Shown piece after piece: positions 35,234 through 49,047 of a DNA stretch of 64,000 bases. The notes below the pieces were generated by a model, which searched no databases, was not told the DNA's origin, and was given only the letters and a program-made list of their open reading frames with translations. The position numbers and the translations under genes are program-made. The stretch is from Paracyclopina nana (taxonomy: Eukaryota; Arthropoda; Copepoda; Cyclopoida; Cyclopettidae). The stretch is from positions 4,035,001 through 4,099,000 of the forward strand of contig JAGUCH010000008.1 of assembly GCA_019096065.1 (NCBI GenBank), written 5' to 3'. Numbering within the stretch: position 1 is the first letter of the stretch; the number at the start of each line of letters is the position of its first letter.

Positions 35234-37363
35234 TTAATCATCGTCTTCGTCTTTCTCATCGTCATCGTCTTCCTTTTTCTTTTCATCTCGAGATTCATAC
35301 GTCGTCAGAGCTGGTTTGAGCATCATATCCATGATGCCATCTCCCTCGTCCAAATCGTCCTTATTTGTGGGGCTTTCCGGATCCACAGTTCGTGAGAGAG
35401 TGACGAGGAACTCCATGAAGAAGATTCGATTCAAATTCTTGCTTAGCTGATACAGGACAAACCAGTCGCCTCGGCTACACTTGTAAATGTAATTGCGAAC
35501 CTTGTCCATGTTGGCGTTTCTCTTGAAATAGCGTTGCATTCGTATTTTGAGTAGGAAGAACCTCAGCCGGGCTGAGTTGACTTGAATCATGCGAAAGATG
35601 AACCGGTTAATGCCGATGAAGAATAGGAGCAGCAGCCACCACCAGAGCACGAGGAAGACCTGTAATAAAATGCAACCTTTGTATTAGTATGCTAGTAAAG
35701 AATGCACTCAAGTGGACCGGATTAAATTGACAGCATTCTTTGAGGCCAATTTAAGCCTGACAGGAGCATTTTTGAAAATCCTAGCATGCTTTCTCCAACT
35801 ACTGAACATGTTTTTTAGCTTTTTTATGTATATACCTTATCGTTGATGATATTAAGCGCGAGAATGCAGATGGCGTTGACCTTTTCCTGCGCCCCACCTG
35901 TGCCAAATCGATGATAATCACACGCAGCAATTCTTGGGAACGTTCTGCACATCGGATTCGGATTCACCTTCAATCTCTGCTCCTCTGGGGGCAATTTGTA
36001 GTACAACCAAGTCTCGAAGCCGTAGAACAAAAACTCATTGTTGAGGAACCGATTGGTCAGAAAGTAGGCCACCAAAGCCACCACAGAGTTGAGAATTTCG
36101 CAAAATATGAAGCCAAAGTAGTAGATGTTGTACTTGTTATGGATGTTCTCGGAGAAGAACTGGGACAGAAAAAGATCACGTCATTATCACGAGTGAAAGC
36201 AATTCTGCCTTCTTTACCTTGACCAGTTTATCTCGCTTTTCTTCAGGCTCCTCTATGAGTCTGGTGGTGGTTCCCTTGCCAAAGAACTTCATCAATCCAC
36301 CTTCCATGATAAGCCATAGACACCTTGGCATGTAGAATATGACAGCAAGAAACATGAGGAAAATTGGCACCCATTGGTAGTACGAGTTGTAGATTGGGCC
36401 TTCGATTTCTGACTGGTCACTGCCTGAGCAAGGCCCTTGGTATTCGAGGGGAATTTTAAAATGTGCATACATCCAGCAGTAAGACTCCAACACTTCGTCC
36501 TTAACTCCGCCTCCAGCCTGAAATGGGATTATGAAAATACATATTGTATGTATATGGAGCCGTTTCCGGATTTCAGTGCAAACATGCCTTCACCCACCAG
36601 CACCAAAGAATGGCCTCTATGTCACTCTCAATTCGACCATTATTAATTCATTTTGATGCTTCATTTACCGATCCTGCGTCACATAGGATAGGTGATCCGA
36701 AAAATTGAGTGGATGAAACAATGAAAGTGGAGAGGGTGCAAAAGCTGGATCCAAATGTGTCGAAAAGTGAGAAAATCCAGCTATGAAGGTAGATCCTCCC
36801 CCATTCTGTTCGTCTAAACCACAAAGAGTTTTTGACAGCATTGAATACTGTCTCCATTTTTGCAGCTGTTGCTGGACATCAGAAAACTAAAAGGTGCAAC
36901 AAACATCTCTCCTTTTCTTATGTCTTTAATACATTTCTTTTGTAGCTAATTAAAGCTAACTTAAAAAGTGCTTTTTGATAGCCTTGAATATTCGAATGAG
37001 ATTTTTCGTCAATTTGGAACTTACCAAAAAATAGCGAGCTCAAGCTATCCAATATTTACAGGCTACTCTAACAATACATATTATTCGCACTACGATCTGA
37101 TCAATTAAAAAGCAACTGTCCCTTGATTGTGCTACAGTACTTGGGCTAAGGTGAACAACTGTAAAAAATAGTACACTTACAATTCCTGCATCACAGTTGA
37201 TAGGACTGCCAAAAAACTGCCTTGACGTCACTATGAGAGAACAGAATACTGTCAGCATCACAGTGACCTTATAATACAGCTTGAATGTCCAGTTGTCCAC
37301 AGATATGGTGTTCACGTCCAAGAACACCTTTGTGGCCTTCGTGACAATTCCTACGATATCCAT
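35234..37363 (-). CDS. Innexin, gene D of the tandem array, with two alternative first exons
   Basis: The distal form uses exons 37363-37181, 36517-36218, 36159-35836 and 35659-35234, giving 410 residues, all junctions in phase 0. Features: SVDNWTFKLYYK, QFFGSPINCDAG, ESYCWMYAHF, YNSYYQWVPIFL at TM2, the cytosolic NIHNKYNIYY, second loop NPMCRTFPRIAAC and CILALNIINDK, TM4, then GDWFVLYQLSKNLNRIFF. The tail ends in a strongly acidic DDDDEKDEDDD-type stretch. A second exon at 36857-36669 encodes a different N-terminus ending in the same QFFGSPI.CDAG and the same splice phase, so it can replace the first. Alternative N-termini are known for Drosophila shaking-B, where they change gap-junction properties. 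Confidence 0.93.
36669..36857 (-). CDS. Alternative first coding exon of innexin gene D
   Basis: Starts with ATG at 36857 and runs 63 codons to a GTAAAT donor at 36668. It encodes METVFNAVKNSLWFRRTEWG, TM1, and STQFFGSPILCDAG. The residues after TM1 match the distal first exon almost exactly, while the N-terminus is unrelated to it. It joins in phase 0 to the common exon starting GCTGGAGGCGG at 36517. It could instead be the remnant of a fifth innexin whose other exons were lost. Confidence 0.8.
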
Positions 37364-38424
37364 CTTGACTGACTATTTTGTGCTATGACTCAAGTTGGCC
37401 TTTTACATCCTCAAGCTCATGTCTAGAATCTTCCACTCACGCCACCACTTTTGGAGCTCAAATTCAGCTGATTTACCAAAACAACCGCGGCAAGGAGAAA
37501 GCCAGCTATACTATAGCTCCTATATGTTATATGGCTGTGTATGCAGATCGATACCTCGTGCTTTTAGCCACCAATGACGCGTCATAGTTTACACTTTTCT
37601 TACCCCCACATTGTATGACGTAGCACTAAAAGTAATTCTATTGATTTCCTTCTCACCTGCACACACCTGATGTTTTTTATCTGAAGCTTTTTAAAATGCA
37701 AAATTGATCATTTTTGCATGTTGTCCATTTTGGAGACTATAGTGCTGTATTTCTGTGTACATAGCGTAATTTGATATATTTACAGCTCAAAATCCTCGAA
37801 AAAAGCCCTGCTAGCTGAAGTAGCAATCAGTGCTTAGCATAATATTGCTCATTTCTACTATGCTAGCATTAGCACTGAATGCGGGACTTGGCCGCATATA
37901 AATGCTGCAGTTTTTTATTCAGATTATTTCACAGATAGCCTGAAAATGCAAATAATTGGTGTGCGCGGGCATCTTTGCAAAAGTGGTCAGAATAGCAATT
38001 TGCGGTGGCTTCTAGCATTGATTATCTCCCTTAAAATTCGAAACTTTTCTAAAAGGCCAGGTAAATTGCTCTGTAAGATATCAACTGTAAATTATTCTAT
38101 ATTTAGGCTTTTAATAGTCATGCATATGACAAAGAATATTCCCGACCAGACAAAAAACTTGCTAATTTTGAAATGACGCAGTTTCTCAGAAAAATTGCGG
38201 TACATTAATCTGATAAATTATATCTTTGGGAAAGCGCAAGATTTTGATAGAATCACTCAACCTAACATCCGGTCGGGAAAGTGGAAACTTGTCTTTAGTA
38301 GCTCACCTTGTAAGATCATGATGCTGTTCAAGCCTCTATTTGCGGCTGGCTGATTAAACCAGTTTGTGCATGTTAGCATAGAATAGAACCTCACTAGTCT
38401 TGGTTAGTTTTCTGCACGTTTAAA
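37364..38424. other. Intergenic, divergent promoter region
   Basis: This lies between the divergently transcribed innexin D and the oxidoreductase. Short open frames only, nothing recognised. Confidence 0.5.
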
Positions 38425-39674
38425 ATGGCTACAGCCACATCAGCAACTCGTTGGGGAATCGTGGGTGCTGGCCAAATTAGCCATGATTTCGTCAATTCCT
38501 TTGCAACTCAATCAGGGTAATTCTCTCACCCTTTTTTATTAGTATAATTTAGTATTTCTTATTAAAAGTAAGGAGCATTGGCCCGTGGCTGTAGCAGCTC
38601 GTGATTTCACGAGGGCCCAGGAATTTGCAGAAAAGCACCGAATTTCCACGGCTTATGGAAGCTATGCTGAATTGGCTGCAGATGAAAACGTCGAGATTGC
38701 CTATATCGGAGTAATTGTTCCGGCTCACTATGAAACTGTCAAACTGATGCTAAATGCTGGTACATATAATATCATGTGCCTCAAATACGGATATTACTAT
38801 GTGTTATTTAGGTAAGCACGTGTTGTGCGAAAAGCCATTGGGAATGTGCCTTCAACAGGTAGAAGAGATGATTGATTTGGCAAAAGCCAAGGGACTATTT
38901 TTCATGGAGGGCATATGGAGCAGAACTTTTCCCCTCTACAAAAAACTGCAGACCATCCTGAAAAATGGATGCATTGGAGAGGTAAGCCAGATACTGCTGA
39001 AAATGCTGATAATTTGAAACTAGGGCGGCTGTCAAGGTTAAACATGTGATAACTACTTTTGGACTGGCCAATCGCCATCTTCCATCAGCAAAATTGTCCA
39101 AAAAGGAGAATGGCGGTGGGACCATTCTGGATTTTGGCGTCTATTGCATTCAGCTGTGTTTGTTGGCGTTTGGTGGGCAAAAACCTGACAAGATTGTGGC
39201 CACAGCTGCTAAAATCAACGAGAATGGTGTGGACCTTGGAGTCAATTGCATCCTGCATTTTCCTGGGGATGGCATGGCCTCTTTTAATACTGATCTGAGG
39301 GTCAACTTGCCAAATAGGGCAATGATAGCTGGAACCAAAGGCCTCATAACGGTGAATAAAAGTTACTCTTAAAAGTGGCAAATTATAGTGCTAATATTTC
39401 ATAGGTTGCATCCCCTTTTTGGTGTCCTTCCACACTTTGCTTGTCATCCAATGAAGAAGATGATTGGTGCGATGATTTCCCAATTCCATCCGGAGCTGAA
39501 TTCCCCTTCAATTTTCATAACACTGCTGGCCTCGCATACGAGGCTAATCATGTTCGCAAATGTTTACAACTCGGCCTCACAGAATCTCCACTTGTGCCTC
39601 ATTCCGATTCCCTCCTGATTGCTGAAATCCAGGAGGAAATAATGAGACAAGTTGGGGTGTCATATGTTGAATGA
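38425..39674 (+). CDS. Trans-1,2-dihydrobenzene-1,2-diol dehydrogenase-like oxidoreductase (Gfo/Idh/MocA family)
   Basis: Five exons in phase: 38425-38516, 38569-38759, 38812-38981, 39037-39351 and 39405-39674 (TGA), giving 345 residues, close to the usual 330-340. The N-terminal Rossmann fold has [10 protein letters not shown] (about 9-18). Then come [18 protein letters not shown] and the conserved LCEKPLG with Lys102. The C-terminal domain shows [14 protein letters not shown] (Asp183, Tyr187) and ends in the family's [16 protein letters not shown] segment. The enzyme oxidises trans-dihydrodiols and some sugars with NADP in animals; substrate here is unknown. Introns are 52-55 nt, the shortest set in the window. 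The last exon starts [10 protein letters not shown], which fixes its frame although another frame is also open. Confidence 0.93.
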
Positions 39675-39738
39675 AAATGCATAATTGGCAATAAATTGAT
39701 TGAGGGCAAAAATATTTGCTCGTTTTGTTCTTCCTTCC

Positions 39739-39776
39739 TATAAATAGCCTTAAAATGCTTTCGTCCTCATATCAGT
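39739..39776 (+). promoter_or_regulatory. Core promoter of the trypsin-like protease gene
   Basis: TATAAATAG at 39739-39747 is followed by a TCAGT initiator at 39772-39776, with the A about 35 bp downstream of the first T of the TATA box. The ATG is at 39796, so the 5' UTR would be about 22 nt. It begins only 64 bp after the stop codon of the preceding gene. Confidence 0.5.
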
Positions 39777-39795
39777 ACAACTTGTTGCTCCGACA

Positions 39796-41096
<1,301 letters not shown>

Positions 41097-41511
41097 ATTA
41101 TTGATTTGAATACATCATTAGCTGACACAGCATCATTTTTCCACGTTTTGGTACTTTTATAATATCACATCTCCATGCACCATTAATATTGTCTTTCTCA
41201 CTGTGAGCGTGTGTTGTTTGCTGAAAATAAACCTGAAATCCTGCATTACTATACAGCTGCTATTCTATGTAGAAGGGGGGAGAGCTCCTGCCATGTGGCT
41301 TTCCAATCATTAAGTCACAGATTCAGAGACTTAAGATGTAATTCTGCCATGCATACCAAACAGTCGATCCCTGAATGTCGTCTCACAGCGGTGGTTGCCT
41401 CGGATCTGACATCGGGAAGAAGAAAACCAATAGCACCATGAGGAACCAGGTCACAGCGACATTATTTTTGCGTACGACTAAATCTAAATAAATTTGAAAG
41501 TTGCCATGAGC

Positions 41512-41584
41512 GTTTCCGTGGTGTAGCGGTTATCACGTCTGCCTAACACGCAGAAGGTCCCCGGTTCGATCCCGGGCGGAAACA
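41512..41584 (+). tRNA. tRNA-Val (AAC)
   Basis: A 73-nt cloverleaf: acceptor GTTTCCG pairs with CGGAAAC, the anticodon loop is CCTAACA with anticodon AAC, the T arm holds GGTTCGATCC, and the discriminator is A. A T run follows for Pol III termination. It is identical to the copies at 52003 and 57242. Confidence 0.97.
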
Positions 41585-42380
41585 TTGTTTTTAAGTTCTC
41601 GCTTTTAGATAAGACCGATTAAAAATAAGCCCATGTTTATAGGGAACCGTAAAACGGTACCATATTTATCCTACCGGCGAGCTCATTAGATTTCAGACGG
41701 CTGATCGCTGCTCACGCTGCGCCGTCTGAATTAGCAAAATGCCTCATTTTCTTGATTATTTTTCGCAAGGTGTAATTTTCACAAGCTTAAGTAGAGCCTA
41801 AGTTTCAAATAGACCAATTATATTTACATCTCACTATATTAAGAGTGGTATATTTCCTGAAATTCCATCTTTTCCTAAAATTCCAGGCTGGCCTTTGGGC
41901 TGGCTTACGGGCAAGCTAGAGCACTAATTAAAAGTGTTTCCAGATTGACACACTAAATTAAAGTGGCTTTTTTATAGTAGGAAGCTGGCTCTTTTTGACT
42001 ATTTTGTACAGTTCACGTCTAGTAGCTCATTTGATGAACGTGTCAACTACGCTCGCGCGCTGATGACGTCAAGCCGTCTGAACTCAGTGCCATCTAGTGC
42101 AGTCAGCTTGACTTCGGGTTCCTATTGACCTCAAAATAAATATTGCTACGCCCACTCGAAATTAAGACCGATTGAAAAGTGAGCAAGCTCCTTCTTTTCC
42201 CACAAAGCTTTGTTCTAACTGAAAAAGACAGGGGCCATTCTTCGAGATAACCCTTTCGATGTTTTAAAAGGCTGCATTTGAAATTAGAAACAGTCGAAAT
42301 CAGCAAACTTTATTTTAAGACGGGCCTAATTCGAGTGAGAATAGTAATTCTAAAAAATTAGCTTATTTGAATAAAAAGGT
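41585..42380. other. Spacer between tRNA genes
   Basis: No gene recognised. GCCGTCTGAA occurs twice (about 41722 and 42072) and AAGACCGATT twice (about 41611 and 42165), which may mark a decayed repeat. Confidence 0.35.
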
Positions 42381-42452
42381 TTCCGGCACCGGGAATCGAA
42401 CCCGGGCCTGCTGGGTGAGAGCCAGCTATCCTAACCCCTAGACCATGCCGGA
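42381..42452 (-). tRNA. tRNA-Glu (CTC)
   Basis: A 72-nt cloverleaf on the minus strand: acceptor TCCGGCA pairs with TGCCGGA, anticodon CTC lies in loop CTCTCAC, the T arm holds GGTTCGATTCC, and the discriminator is A, with a T run downstream. Identical to the other three tRNA-Glu copies in the window. Confidence 0.97.
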
Positions 42453-45400
42453 TGCTTTCTTGTAAGCTCGCTTGTAAGTCGTACTGTCGAGTACATTTTA
42501 AAGAAACGTTAGGAAATGCCTCTTGTTTCGCCAGGCGGAATTCTCTCTTCCTGGTTGTGCAAACATTCTTCTTTGAGAGTCTTTTAGCTGTTAAGGCCAA
42601 AAACAGCAGCAGCCTTATCTTAATTGAATCCTTTTGGTTCTTATCGCCGAGCAACTACTACAATGTTTAGTTGTTCCCCTAGCTAGTTGGCCTTTTTTCC
42701 ACTTGATCAGGACCTTCTTTTGTTCAACAAGAGACCCTCAACAATGCACTTTTAGATGGTGGTGCAAACAATTTTTCATAGCCATAATAGCTTCGTCTGC
42801 TGCTTATTTACACTTCTTGTCAAAAATGGTGTCAAAGGCTGGCAATCATGTCAGACACTACAGTGGCCAAATATCTGGCATTTCATGCATGTTTCATGTT
42901 CAATGCTGGCAAAGTACTACACCAAAGAACCCACTATTAATAAAGATTGCATCTAGTACTATGGCTGGCTAAAATGTTTCCTGGGGTTCCTATAATATGT
43001 CAGCTACGCAATAAAAAGCGCCTGATAAGCATGTACTGTATTTTTGCTCGCCAGTGCACTCGTGTAACTTGACCCTTACAAATTAAAATGCACATTTCAG
43101 TGAGGAGAAGAGTCCCCTTCAGTATTTTGTCAATGAAGATACTTTTTCAGACATGAGCTCACACGCAATCTTATTATGGCATGGTATTTTCTGTGAAAAC
43201 GCGCATCATATCACGTTTTTAAAGGTGACACCCCACCGCGCGTAATGTTTATTTCCGCCAGTCTCCCACAATAATCCGTAATTTCCAGTCTGACCCCAAT
43301 TTTTCCCGGGATCCTCGTGTGTATTCCACAGTGAGACAATGCGACTGTTTTGTATGGATGAAGTAGACAGGAGTGTGCAAAGATTAAGGCGGATATCTCA
43401 TTGAATGGAAAACTTTCTTCGATCTTCCCATTTTCAGGTATAGAGCCCATATGCCTCTGGATCGAGTTGAAATGGTGCAAATGTGGCAATTTCCTGCCAT
43501 GATGATGGTCTATTCTACGAGGAATGATATGGCACGACTACTTTTATCTCTTATTGAAAGATCCACTTGTCATAGAAAGCAGCTCACTTTTTTACAAGCC
43601 CAGCACAAATGGATTTAGATTTCTTCGTTTTTGCCAAACACTTTGAATATTGTTCATTTTTGCATTTTTCTTCTTCCATAATTTCGTGCTTTTTGCTGAT
43701 GAATAAAAGGAAGGCCTCCATGTGAGGCTCGTTGAAAAGGAGGTCTCCTTGTAAGCAGTTCAAAACTGGCATTGAAATTTGCTTTTGAAGAAGCCCCCCA
43801 GAAGAAAAGAGAGGTAGTCATGAAAAGAAGAAGCTCCTTGCACGAGGAGCAGCAAAGAGAAAAAATAGAAAGCAGCAGCTTTCTTTCCAAGTAAATATGG
43901 GACCTGCTTTATGGCTGGAGAAAATTCAATTAACCCCTGCTTCTCCACTCTGTATATAGTACATACCGGTAGAAGTACAGCATACTAGTATACTGTGTTG
44001 TTCACCTTTGGAAACCATTTCCATACAAAATACGTGATTACGGCTCACTCTAGTACGCCTCCCCTGAGAATGACAACCTTTGCCTCTATCTTAGTACATA
44101 GTACTATATATGGGAAAAACAAAGCTCCACTCTTTGGGATGGCAAAAAAGCTAATACCAAACACAGAGGACAAATTGGAGAGGCAAAGAGAGAGAGGGGA
44201 AAAATGAGTTTGTGAAGAAATCGTGAGGCTCGCGCATTGATCTTGGCCAGAAAAATGCGTAGCTGCTAAATAAAGGAATGGGAAAAAGTTAAGCCGGATT
44301 CCACTTCATGTCAAGCCCGGATTCACCAACTTTTTGTCCCTGTTTCGAGCTAATTTTCATTCGAGCCACGGCCAGTCTCATTTCGCGTTGTTCACGTTGT
44401 TTGGACACTTTCGTTTATTACCCCGCCAGAAAAGACTGGCCCTGGCTGCTGCATTTACGAGGAGCCTGTGATTTCTGCATTCTCGGCATGGCTATTTTCG
44501 TACTCTTTTTACCTCCCTCCCAATATATTCATCTAGAGCCATTTTAAGGAGACAGGCAATCAAAACTTGGTTGCATGATGATCATGCAATATTGGCACAC
44601 GTACAATTTTCGGTGTTGATGGTAATGATAAGTTTGCCTATCATCCTCTCGCACTGTGTTAAGTTTCAAGGGGAAAAATCGCTTGCTCACAAGTTTCACT
44701 CTTGTTTTTGCTGGCAAAAGCAGAGCAATAGATGAGATTGCCTCAGAGTGCAAATATTAGTATTCTTCACCCCTATTGGCCTGGTGTATTATATCAATTT
44801 CATGACTGAACACAATTTTCTGACCCCTAGAGCTTGGACATTTACCAGACTTGACAGATCAAAGAATGGCGTGACTTTTTCTGCGCAAAAAGCACGGATT
44901 TCAGAGACAACAAATTGGGATTGGGAAAATGTCAATTTGCTGAATATGTAGTACATGGATAAGACTGCTGCTGTGGTTCCTTTTCGATGTAACAAATAGA
45001 TATGGCTAAAAGGCTTTCAAAGCAGAAGCAGATTCAATTAGTCAACATTTCTCTGCTTTTGCAATTTCCCAGCAGATTCTAGTATTACTAGATGCCTTAA
45101 TATCAAGGAGGCGTTATCAACTAAATAAGAGCAAATTTGGCGGCACAACTGCAAATCCCTAAATAATGAATATTCTTTTTGCTTCTCCTCAGCCTAAGTG
45201 CCACCTGCTGAGAAGAAAATGGATAGCAGGAGCTTGCCACTTATCTGGCTAATTATAAATCTGGTAATTTGCATAAGGGGCCTCACAAAGGTGCTTTGAC
45301 TTGACAAATGCACAAACCATTTACAACTCCCTTGGTTTCACCTGACATCTGATATCGAGTCCAGATTTATTTACCCTTATACGTATATAAGTTCAATGGC

Positions 45401-47564
45401 AAATGCTTCCAAATGTCACTCAAATAAGGCTAGATATTGCACCCCTTGAAGTTTCAGTGGTCATAACTCATCTTTGGAAAGGTCTCTAATTATCGAGAAA
45501 GCCCCTCTACCCGTAAAAGCTACGTACGAGGTACGTGGATCTATTTGGCGCAAAGTTTCTGATTAATTTCAGTTCTGCTCGAAAGGAAAGAAAATCTAGT
45601 TGAGTTGCATTTCAAAGGTTGAGTGTGTTGCAAAATGCATTAATGATCAAGAAGAGGCTTTCTAATCTTGGTCTTGGCGGCTTCGGCGGCCAGACTTGAG
45701 CTTTCTCATGGCCATTTGCCTCAAACGGCAAATAGACGCGCGTAAAGCCGATGGGAATCTGCGTGGCGCAAAAGGCCTTTCTGGTTTTGCCGTTTCCGCC
45801 TCGGTTCGCACCAATTTGGATCATGAGCCAGTTTTTCTGTCAACTTTCTTGAAATCACACACATCTCGCTAAAGAACTTGAAACTTGGCTCAACTATTGG
45901 AGAACCAGCATCAAATTGAAAATTGGTAAGACTTTGAAAATATGGCTTGCTCCCATTTCATGGATAATTCGAGCGAAGTTTTAGTCTGAATTAACATAAT
46001 TGAAAAGTAATTATGATGGCTCGTTAAGCATATGCAAATGCAGAATTTTTCGAATTTGTTGAATTTGCTGAGGAACAAGGAATATCGAACAAAGTGCATA
46101 AATCTTTTGAAGGCGTTCATATCGTCCTGATTGATCGCTGATTTCGCACATTACCTCTGTGCACAAGTTATTCATATATTGTTAATGTTTATTTCTGTTA
46201 GGTTAGGTACGGCTGAGATAGAATCTGCAAATCAACAAGATCAGCTTGAGACAGAGCAGCGTTTTCTTGGGCCAATAGGGCATTCTTCCGCGTCTTGAAA
46301 TATAATTTTTAATCAAATAACCTGCCTACTTTTCGTTTTTGGATTAAAATTATTGTTATGGGGCTTCTATCTATAATTTGCCTATTTAAACATAGTAATT
46401 ATTTTTTTAACTTGAATTTTGCTATTAGAGTTGACTTCAAGTCGATCTTATTTTTAGCTTCAACTGAAGACTCATTTTGAGATTGGCAAATTCGACTTTT
46501 ATTAAGGAGTTTTACATTTTTTTAAATGTATTTTTCATGATTAGATGAGCTGGGCATTCATCTGTATGAGCAATAGGTAGACAAATTGCAAACCAGTGCA
46601 GTTTGGACGTTGCATGGAGGATTAATTTTAAGTTTGCCATATGTGGAGTACAAATGCCATTTCTAAAGAGTCTGCTTGTAGCTTGAAGTGAGCTTTTTCC
46701 TGGAAAGTTCATGAATTATTTCCTCTTCATCATCTGGTCATTGGGGGACTGCGTGAAATGAGGTTGTGTCTGAAGAAGAAGGAGCAGAAAAGCTTTTTTA
46801 GTATTTCATCTCGAAAAATGAGGTTTAACTAGAAAAAGAAGAGACACAAATGGAAGTGCTATCATCATCAACATCATTGTGCAAAAATGTGGCCCCTAGG
46901 AATGAGTTCCCATAAAAAGGAGTGTAGTGGAAGCAAAGTAGAAGGGACGGAACAAAAGTTGCTTTCCACTCCATCTTTCATAGCACCTTTTGACAGTTTT
47001 CAGATGGAAAACTTTTTCTTCTCAAAACGAAGGTCATGATTTTGGGTAGGTGACAACTAGCTCGTTTTTGTCTGCAAACCAGACTATTATCACCTGAAAA
47101 ATTCAGCAAAAATAAAAAAAAGGGTTGAAAATCACTTAAAATTGAACTCATTTCTAATTTTGACCATCAACCCAAATATGGCCAAAAGATTATAATATTC
47201 GTTGAGAAACAAGCATTTTTTAAATTTTTCAGTTATTTCATATACTAAAGAAAACATAAAAGGGGACATTTTGCAATGGCATTTTTTGCTCAGCTCGTAA
47301 TAATAATACTTTAATGGTCTGAAGAAGTTGGCATTAAAGTTCATCGAGCTGGGAAGACATACAAAGAGATCGATGTAAAAAGTCTCCTCCATTTTCACGC
47401 ATTAATCTTTATGTTTGACACAATCAATCAAATCAGTGTCGTCTCCAACTCAACTCGGAATTGAGAGAAATAGTTTGGTGAGGACATCACAGAGGAATCG
47501 AGGATTCAATTCAAAAGGAAAAAAAAGTAGAATTTCTTCACCGAATGAAATATCAACGGATGTA
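42453..47564. other. Five-kilobase gene-poor stretch
   Basis: Only short open frames, none with recognised domains or a believable exon chain. The sequence is AT-rich with A/T homopolymers. Nothing functional is claimed. Confidence 0.4.
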
Positions 47565-48440
47565 CTGTAAAAAGTCCGCGATGTGAAATGTCCAGATAAA
47601 AAAAGACCAGATGCAAAAAGTCCAAATACTAAAAGTCCGCTCATATAAAGACCAGATATCAAAAGTCCTTTAATGTGAACAAAGGATGTCATAAGTCCCA
47701 ATTTTTACAAAAATAAAAATAGATAGGACTCTTGCATTGATAAGTCTAAAGATCTCCATCGCCAAATGGCAAGACCAGAAAGGGTCAATTTCTAATTTCT
47801 CTTAATTACTAATTTTTCAGCAAGCGCGTGCGCGCATTCCTATGCAGTATGGGGAATATCTATTTACATATGTAAACAATTTATTTCTTTGACAATATCA
47901 TGGTAACAGAGGAGCAATACACCTCATAAAATACTTTATAATGTGTGTCACTTGATAAAGTTAAACGTCAGAGCTTTTATATATGTGTAGTTATATGAAC
48001 TGAGACAAATTGGTAAACTGAATTATACATGAGAAAATTGCTTTCCATCATATAAAAGTATCAAAGGCAATGTAACAACCAACTTTTTTACCGGCAATTA
48101 TGATAGAATTTTATTGGCCAACTTTTACTTTTTCTTAATCAAATAAGTTAATAATAGTAAACAAACAGTGGCCAATCTAAGATTACTTTGACCAATCGAT
48201 TCACCTTTCTGGTCTTGACGTAAGTCGATGGAGATCTTAAGATAAGTCAAACATTATTCAATAAAAGCAGTGTCGGTAATTTTGTTTCATACATGAAATA
48301 CATGCCTATTTTAAAAAAAATAGTCTTTGCAGAGCGTAATTTTTTACATCAGGACTTTTTACATTAAGACTTCATATATCAGGACTTTTTACATGAGGAT
48401 TTTATATATCAGGACTTTTGACATTGCGGACTTTTTACAG
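47565..48440. mobile_element. Foldback DNA element with subterminal tandem motifs
   Basis: The ends are CTGTAAAAAGTCCGC and its inverse GCGGACTTTTTACAG, flanked by TA on both sides (47563-47564, 48441-48442). Each arm (about 47565-47790 and 48200-48440) carries an irregular tandem series of AAAAGTCC-type units (inverse on the right) and, further in, a shared AGATCTCCATCG segment. The 876-bp element has no transposase frame. TA target sites suggest a Tc1/mariner-type driver. Confidence 0.75.
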
Positions 48441-49047
48441 TATTCCCATATCAACCTCACGGTGATCATGGAAACTTTGTTAGCTTGGCAAACTTTTTCT
48501 GAAAGGCTACAATGAAAAATGGTGCGCATACAAGATTTTTTCACCTTAATAGAAAAATTAAAGCATGATTTTGCACTTCTTCAATTATCGTATCAAAATT
48601 GGGGGCAAGCAAACTTATGGAAGCCATTTTGCCCGTCATTATGGTTGTTCCATTGTGTGTGAAGGAGTCCCAAGGGACGTTGATTTTTATTTAACCTTTA
48701 ATAAAGAGGTCGGTTGGAAATCTTCACTTAGCAGCCAAGGGCTATTAAAGTCCATTAGGTAATTGGTGGCTTTTAAAAAACTTGTTCAATCTGAGCTCAG
48801 GTGGTGGGGTATTAAAAGCGGATTTGGCTCAATTAATGTGAAAGCATCATCAAGCAAAAGACGCTGCCAGACTTTCAAAGTTCCCGCACTGAAAAATTGA
48901 CATTCTTCCCACAGTAAATAATTGGAGTGTCTCTTCCTGTTACAGTTCCAGGTCAAAAATATGGCGGCCAACCATTGCAAGGAGAGCTCCTACTGCAAAT
49001 AAAACCACCAGAAAAAACCACAAGAATTCCCAGATCAGCAGTATAAA

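Noticed and set aside
47450-48515. Open frames rich in GLF/SGL and YIRTF repeats
   Set aside because: They are translations of the AAAAGTCC-type repeats in the two arms of the foldback element.
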